The notes under the pieces are model-generated. The model saw only the letters and a program-made list of their open reading frames with translations, ran no database searches and had not been told where the DNA came from. Positions 59,060-64,000 of a stretch of DNA of 64,000 nt are shown here, one piece after another (the stretch's first letter is position 1; the number at the start of each line of letters is the position of its first letter). Position numbers and translations under genes: made by a program. Source of the stretch: Streptomyces hawaiiensis (GTDB lineage Bacteria; Actinomycetota; Actinomycetes; Streptomycetales; Streptomycetaceae). The DNA lies in the NCBI RefSeq assembly GCF_004803895.1, contig NZ_CP021978.1, forward strand, positions 1,178,001 to 1,242,000, given 5' to 3'.

Positions 59060-60306
59060 GCTCCGCACGCATCCGTGAGCTGATCATCACCCCGATCGCG
59101 TTCGGCGACCCGCCGCTGCTCAACTCCAACGGTGTGCACGAACCGCTGGCCCTGCGGGTCATCCTCCAACTGGTCCTGGAGGACGGCACGGTGGGTCTCG
59201 GCGAGTCGCCGGGCGGGGCGGCCCGGCTGGAGCGGCTGCACGCCGCCGCGAAGGTGGTGGCCGGCATGGACGTGTTCGACACCACCGCCGTGGCCGCCGC
59301 GATCGACGCGGCGCTGCTGCCGACCGTGCCCAGTTCCCACGAGCGCGGCTGGACCACCTCCGCGGTGGAGGTGGCCTGTCTCGACGCGCAGGGCAAGCTG
59401 CTCGGCCGTCCGGTCAGCGACCTGCTGGGCGGCACGGTCCGGGACTCGGTGCCGTTCGCCGCGTACCTCTTCTACAAGTGGGCCGAACACCCCGCCCTCG
59501 ACGGCCGTGCGGCGATCGGCGACGACTGGGGCGCGGCCCTCGACCCGGCCGGCATCGTCGAACAGGCCCGGCTGATGCAGGAGCGCTACGGCTTCAAGTC
59601 GTTCAAGCTCAAGGGCGGTGTCTTCCCGCCCGACGAGGAGATCGCCGCGATACGCGCCCTGGCGGAGGCCTTCCCCGGGCAGCCGCTGCGCCTCGACCCG
59701 AACGTGGCGTGGACGGTCGAGACGTCGAAGTACGTCGCCCGTGAACTCGAAGGCGTGCTGGAGTACTTGGAGGACCCGACCAAGGGCATCCCCGGCATGG
59801 CGGAGGTCGCGAAGGACTCCCCCATGCCGCTGGCGACCAACATGTGCGTGATCGCCTGGGAGCATCTGAGGCCGGCCGTCGAGCGGCACGCCGTCCAGGT
59901 CCTGCTCACCGACCACCACTACTGGGGCGGGCTGCGCCGCACCCGCGAACTGGCTGCCGTGTGCGAGGCGTTCGGGCTCGCCCTGTCGATGCACTCCAAC
60001 TCGCACCTGGGCATCAGTCTGGCCGCGATGACCCATGTCGCCGCGGCCATCCCCAACCTCGACCACTCCTGCGACACGCACTACCCGTGGAACTCGGCGG
60101 ACGACGTGATCGTCCCGGGCGTACTGGAACTACGCGACGGGGAGGTCAAGGTGCCCACCGGACCGGGGCTGGGTGTCGAGCTCGACCACGACCGGCTGGA
60201 GCGACTGCACCGGCGATACGTCGACTCGGGGATGCGCAGCCGGGACGACACCGGCTACATGCAGAGGTTCCAGCCGGAGTACGAACTGAGGCTCCCCCGC
60301 TGGTGA
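59056..60306 (+). CDS. gudD: Glucarate dehydratase
   Basis: A 416-residue enolase-superfamily enzyme of the glucarate dehydratase subgroup, which converts D-glucarate to 5-dehydro-4-deoxy-D-glucarate. The base pair KxK is FKLKGG (K184, K186). Mg ligands are D214 (LRLDPNVAW), E239 (YLEDP) and N262 (TNMCVI), and the His of the His-Asp dyad is H313 in SMHSNSHLGIS. It starts ATG 59056, overlapping the kdgD stop. Galactarate could be an alternate substrate. The gene ends the operon. Confidence 0.93.
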   Translation: MSSARIRELIITPIAFGDPPLLNSNGVHEPLALRVILQLVLEDGTVGLGESPGGAARLERLHAAAKVVAGMDVFDTTAVAAAIDAALLPTVPSSHERGWTTSAVEVACLDAQGKLLGRPVSDLLGGTVRDSVPFAAYLFYKWAEHPALDGRAAIGDDWGAALDPAGIVEQARLMQERYGFKSFKLKGGVFPPDEEIAAIRALAEAFPGQPLRLDPNVAWTVETSKYVARELEGVLEYLEDPTKGIPGMAEVAKDSPMPLATNMCVIAWEHLRPAVERHAVQVLLTDHHYWGGLRRTRELAAVCEAFGLALSMHSNSHLGISLAAMTHVAAAIPNLDHSCDTHYPWNSADDVIVPGVLELRDGEVKVPTGPGLGVELDHDRLERLHRRYVDSGMRSRDDTGYMQRFQPEYELRLPRW

Positions 60307-60423
60307 CAGCCGTACGAGACGTGCGCGAAGTTGATCGCGGCGTTACGGGACGTACCTTCGCGTGCCCGCTTTCGACCGGGACGTGCCCGACCCAAACGCC
60401 AGACCACGCCACCCCTTCCGGCC

Positions 60424-60439
60424 CGTAGAAATATCTACG
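60424..60439. promoter_or_regulatory. Perfect dyad CGTAGA-AATA-TCTACG
   Basis: An AT-rich-centred 16-base palindrome in a G+C-rich region, about 100 bases upstream of the hypothetical gene at 60539, possibly an operator. Confidence 0.35.
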
Positions 60440-60538
60440 AGCATGGCTACGGCCGGGCGGCGCGCGGAACCCCGCGGGTCACCGGCCCGTGTCCAGTGCG
60501 CGCCCGACCGCGGCGCCGCCGACTGTGCTGGGGTGGCC

Positions 60539-61027
60539 ATGCAGAGCGTCATGTGGAAGCAAGCCGTCGAGTGGCTCGCCGCGGCCGCCACGGACCCCCA
60601 GGAGTGCAAGCGGGAGTGGGACTACGGCGCGGGAACGGTGCTTGTGGAGGCCGGGCGGTATTGGGACGTGCTCAGCGTCCCCGACCGGCTCGGCCTGCTC
60701 GCGCTGGACATCCTGTGGCGCGACCCGCTGAAGGTGCCCGGCCCGACCCTGGTGGACTGCGCGGCCCGCAGAGTGGGGTTCTTCCTGCCGCCCGATCCGG
60801 TCAGCGAATGGATCGGCTTCGGTGTGCGGCACGTCGGCCGGGGTTCCTGGGTCGCCGTGCCGCCGCCGTACCGGCCCGCCGGCCGCCTGGAGTGGCTCGT
60901 CCCGCCGGACGGGACCGGCACGCTGCACGCCCCGGGCACGCTCGAATCGGCCCTGCGGGAGGCCAGCGGAACCCTCGCGGTGCTGGCGCCGGTCAGCGCG
61001 GAGCCGGTGGTGCTGGACGGCTGGTGA
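60539..61027 (+). CDS. Hypothetical protein conserved in streptomycetes
   Basis: A 162-residue soluble protein. No catalytic motif was recognised. Visible parts are MWKQAVEWLAAAATDPQECKREWDYGAGTVLVEAGRYWDVLSVPDRLGLLALDILWR, FFLPPDPVSEWIGFGVRHVGRGSWVAVPPPYRPAGRLEWLVPPDGTGTLHAPGTLESALREASG. The pattern of Trp and Pro suggests a compact alpha/beta domain. ATG 60539; the open frame continues upstream, but the N-terminal part has no support. Its 3' end overlaps the convergent hypothetical gene. Confidence 0.7.
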   Translation: MQSVMWKQAVEWLAAAATDPQECKREWDYGAGTVLVEAGRYWDVLSVPDRLGLLALDILWRDPLKVPGPTLVDCAARRVGFFLPPDPVSEWIGFGVRHVGRGSWVAVPPPYRPAGRLEWLVPPDGTGTLHAPGTLESALREASGTLAVLAPVSAEPVVLDGW

Positions 61028-61394
61028 GGCGGGCTCCGGAAGAGGGCCCCGCCGTCCCCGGGTGGCGGCCGGAGGCAGGGCGGGTGCCGGCGGGGGCGGC
61101 CGGAGCCGCGTGCCGGCCGGCAGCCGGGTGAGCGGCGGCGGGGACGACCGGGCCCATGTGCCGGCCGGCGGTCCACGAGGTGACGGCGGTCCAGGTCTCG
61201 CTCTCGGCCGGCGCGGCGAAGGAGACCCACTGGCCGTCGCGGTGCTCGGGGACCGTGTGGCCCCTGGCCTCCCACTCGGCGACCAGAGCCGCGTAGATCG
61301 GCGGATGTCCCGCGTATCCGCTGGTGAGTTCGGCGTACGAGCGGGGCGCGGCGTCGTTCCCGGGAAGGCGCCGCGCCGTCTCCGTGCTGTCCAT
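60993..61394 (-). CDS. Hypothetical protein
   Basis: A 133-residue reading frame. The part DAAPRSYAELTSGYAGHPPIYAALVAEWEARGHTVPEHRDGQWVSFAAPAESETWTAVTSWTAGRHMGPVVPAA looks like a real small domain; the remainder (AAPAAPAGTRPASGRHPG and on) is low-complexity. The start is uncertain: ATG 61394 lacks a ribosome site, and the frame is open upstream to GTG codons around 61469. No family recognised. The end overlaps the convergent gene by 35 bases. Confidence 0.45.
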   Translation of the reverse strand: MDSTETARRLPGNDAAPRSYAELTSGYAGHPPIYAALVAEWEARGHTVPEHRDGQWVSFAAPAESETWTAVTSWTAGRHMGPVVPAAAHPAAGRHAAPAAPAGTRPASGRHPGTAGPSSGARLTSRPAPPAPR

Positions 61395-61649
61395 GCCGGG
61401 CAAACGCGGCGCCGCACACCGGTGGTACGCGGGCCGGACCCCGTCCGTCGGGTCGAGTGAACCCGTCACCCGTACGGCGGCACGCGGGTACCGGACAAAC
61501 ATCCAGTCAGGCGGTCGCCCGTTCAGAGCGGGGGACGGTTCCAGGCCGACCTGTCGTTTCCAGGCCATCCGCCGCCTTCGGCTCCGCGCTGCGGAACGTC
61601 GCTGCCGGGCCGGACGGAATTCTCGACCTGGGCTGGGGCAGACGTCCGC
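61395..61649. other. Gene-free stretch
   Basis: Apart from a possible N-terminal extension of the minus-strand hypothetical gene, no gene, repeat or clear promoter was found between it and the terminator of the xylanase operon. Confidence 0.5.
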
Positions 61650-61682
61650 GGCGTGGGGCCAGGATTGTCCTGGCCCCACGCC
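61650..61682 (-). terminator. Terminator of the xlnA-esterase operon
   Basis: Perfect 15-base arms (GGCGTGGGGCCAGGA and complement) with a TTG/CAA loop, 14 bases after the esterase stop (61697). Confidence 0.85.
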
Positions 61683-61696
61683 GTGGTGCGGGCCTG

Positions 61697-63067
61697 TCAC
61701 TGGAACTGGGCGAAGAACCTCCAGATCTCAGCCTTGGTCCAGGTGGTGACGCCGCTCTCGCCGGAGGAGCCGTCGACCGGGCCGGGTATGTGGCCTCCGT
61801 CGAACGCGGCCCATTGAACCGGGTATCCGGCACGGCAGCCCGAGTAGGCGGTGGTGATGTGCGTTCGGCTGCCCGGTGCCGGCTCGCGCGGGCTCTGGGG
61901 GGTGCAGCCGTTGTTGCGGACGAATGTGTCGCGCAGGGACCGTCCTTGTCCGATGTTGAGGACGTTGTCGCTGATGCCGTGGATCCCGAAGTAGGCGATG
62001 GGCTGGTTGCCGCCGCTGCATCCGCTGATCTGGGCGCCGGAGATGACCGCGACGGCCCGGAAGGCGTTCGCCCGGCTGCATGCGAGTGCGTAGCTCATAC
62101 CGCCGCCCCAGCTGAATCCCGTGGCGAAGCGCTGTGCCGGGTTGACACAGAGGCCGCCCTCGATGCGCCGGATCATGTCGTCGACGAAGGTGACGTCCTC
62201 ACCGCCCGCGTTGGCCCAGCCGTTGCCGAGGCCCTGGGGGGCGACGAGGATGGCGCTGTTGTTCGACTGTTGCTGCTGGCCGTAGTAGGACCAGGCGTTC
62301 CCGCTCGTGCCGCCGGAGGCGACGTCGCCGGCGGTTCCGCCCCGCCAGTGGAACGCGAAGATCAGCCGGTAGCGGTGGGTGTTGTCGTAGTTGGCGGGGA
62401 CCCTGAGGATGAAGCTGCGGCTCTTGCCGCCGCTCTGGATCGTGTGCGTGCCGCTCGTGAGAGTCGGGGCGCTGCCGCATCCGCCGCCGCCACCGGACGA
62501 CAGTTTGACCATCTGCCATTGCTGGTTGGCGCCGCCCCAGTCGGAGTACTGGACGACGTTGCCGCCGTCGGCGGTGGAGGCGCCCTGGACCTCCACGGCC
62601 TTGCTGCTGGTGCGGTTGATCAGCCGGACGTGGCCAGCGTCGGAGTCGGCCAGGCGGAACTGCTGGTTGGCCCCGTTGTGGTCGGCCCACTGCTGGATCG
62701 CGGCACCGTCCGCGGTGGAGGCGCCGGCCACGTCGAGGACCTTGCCCGAATGCCGGGCTTTGAGGCGGTAGAAGCCGCCGCCGGAGTCCACGAACTGCCA
62801 CTGCTGGTTGGCTGCGTCGGTGCGCGTCCACTGACTGACCCGCGCGCCGTCGGCGGTGGACGTGCCGGGGACGTCCAGCGCCTTGCCGCTGTTGCGATTG
62901 ACCAGGACGTACCAGGCGTTGGTGTCCACCGTCGCCGCCTCGGCGGGCGCCGGGTTCACCGCGGTGAGCATGCCGATCGCGAGGGTCGCCGCCGCCACGG
63001 CGGCGACCCGGGACCACCAGCGATGCCTGCGTGGCGGGGCGGGGGAAGCCGCACCGTAGGTCTTCAT
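61697..63067 (-). CDS. Secreted PHB depolymerase-type esterase with ricin-type lectin domain
   Basis: A 456-residue exported protein. The signal ends near APAEAATVD. Residues about 48-190 form a ricin B-type carbohydrate-binding domain of three QxW repeats (NQQWQFVD, NQQFRLAD, NQQWQMVK). After a Gly-rich linker is an alpha/beta hydrolase with GFSWGGGM (nucleophile Ser) and a histidine in FDGGHIPG. Probably a feruloyl or acetylxylan esterase rather than a PHB depolymerase, because it lies 31 bases behind the xylanase gene. ATG 63067 follows AAAGGGTGA. A second esterase of this type with a CBM2 is at 32687-34027. Confidence 0.92.
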   Translation of the reverse strand: MKTYGAASPAPPRRHRWWSRVAAVAAATLAIGMLTAVNPAPAEAATVDTNAWYVLVNRNSGKALDVPGTSTADGARVSQWTRTDAANQQWQFVDSGGGFYRLKARHSGKVLDVAGASTADGAAIQQWADHNGANQQFRLADSDAGHVRLINRTSSKAVEVQGASTADGGNVVQYSDWGGANQQWQMVKLSSGGGGGCGSAPTLTSGTHTIQSGGKSRSFILRVPANYDNTHRYRLIFAFHWRGGTAGDVASGGTSGNAWSYYGQQQQSNNSAILVAPQGLGNGWANAGGEDVTFVDDMIRRIEGGLCVNPAQRFATGFSWGGGMSYALACSRANAFRAVAVISGAQISGCSGGNQPIAYFGIHGISDNVLNIGQGRSLRDTFVRNNGCTPQSPREPAPGSRTHITTAYSGCRAGYPVQWAAFDGGHIPGPVDGSSGESGVTTWTKAEIWRFFAQFQ

Positions 63068-63098
63068 CGACTCACCCTTTCGTTCGTGGCAGGTCCCA

Positions 63099-64000
<902 letters not shown>

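Overview
The window looks like a piece of a Streptomyces chromosome. The evidence is the very high G+C content, strong G/C preference at third codon positions, frequent GTG and TTG starts with GGAGG-type ribosome binding sites, rare TTA codons, Tat and lipoprotein signals, and families typical of the genus (DUF6421, DUF5134, DUF5997, DUF6214, a regulator-like LysR substrate-binding protein, FUSC proteins, XlnA). No rRNA, tRNA, CRISPR array, prophage or antibiotic cluster was seen. LAYOUT. 1-13 kb is mostly core metabolism: a cut Ser/Thr kinase, an HpcH/HpaI-type aldolase, a Tat-exported endonuclease/phosphatase with a TTA codon, etfB-etfA, a flavin reductase, a thioredoxin/DUF4395 divergent pair, plsC, B3/B4 and transglutaminase-like genes, a DUF6421-SDR-threonine aldolase operon and a GDPD phosphodiesterase. 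13-26 kb holds small stress and detoxification genes (two acetyltransferases, two VOC proteins, an aldo/keto reductase behind a MerR-type promoter), an exporter-MarR operon with a clear operator, a membrane peptidase, PAP2 and HAD phosphatases, a TetR regulator and the divergent LVIVD/DUF305 pair. 26.08-28.99 kb is the most unusual part: two adjacent inverted-repeat-bounded elements. The first carries a 507-residue transposase plus a uridine-kinase-like passenger. The second carries a frameshifted VOC gene. All three outer junctions read CTGAG. 29-46 kb holds redox genes (FprA-like reductase, Old Yellow Enzyme with ArsR), plant-polymer enzymes (CBM2 esterase, PL3 pectate lyase, with a CebR-like box between them), a PaaX/AidB-type acyl-CoA dehydrogenase pair, a HEAT-repeat protein, ung, a BadF-type kinase, a CbiX chelatase and a lactonase. 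46-54 kb has a second FUSC exporter whose 3' end appears to have been duplicated into a degenerate tandem array, a divergent AsnC regulator, a GH127 arabinofuranosidase with a LamG domain, DUF4142, and the LysR-like/DUF5997 pair. 54.8-60.3 kb is a five-gene sugar-acid operon: ABC binding protein, two permeases, 5-dehydro-4-deoxyglucarate dehydratase and glucarate dehydratase, without an ATPase gene. 60.5-64 kb ends in two hypothetical genes and a xylanase (xlnA, cut by the edge)-esterase operon closed by a strong terminator. HOW THE GENES FIT TOGETHER. The window combines plant cell-wall attack (xylanase, two PHB-depolymerase-like esterases with CBM2 or ricin-lectin domains, pectate lyase, arabinofuranosidase) with import and catabolism of an aldaric acid that can arise from oxidised pectin sugars. 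LacI-type and CebR-like boxes near the pectate lyase are consistent with this. All functional statements rest on family recognition from translated sequence; no database search was possible.
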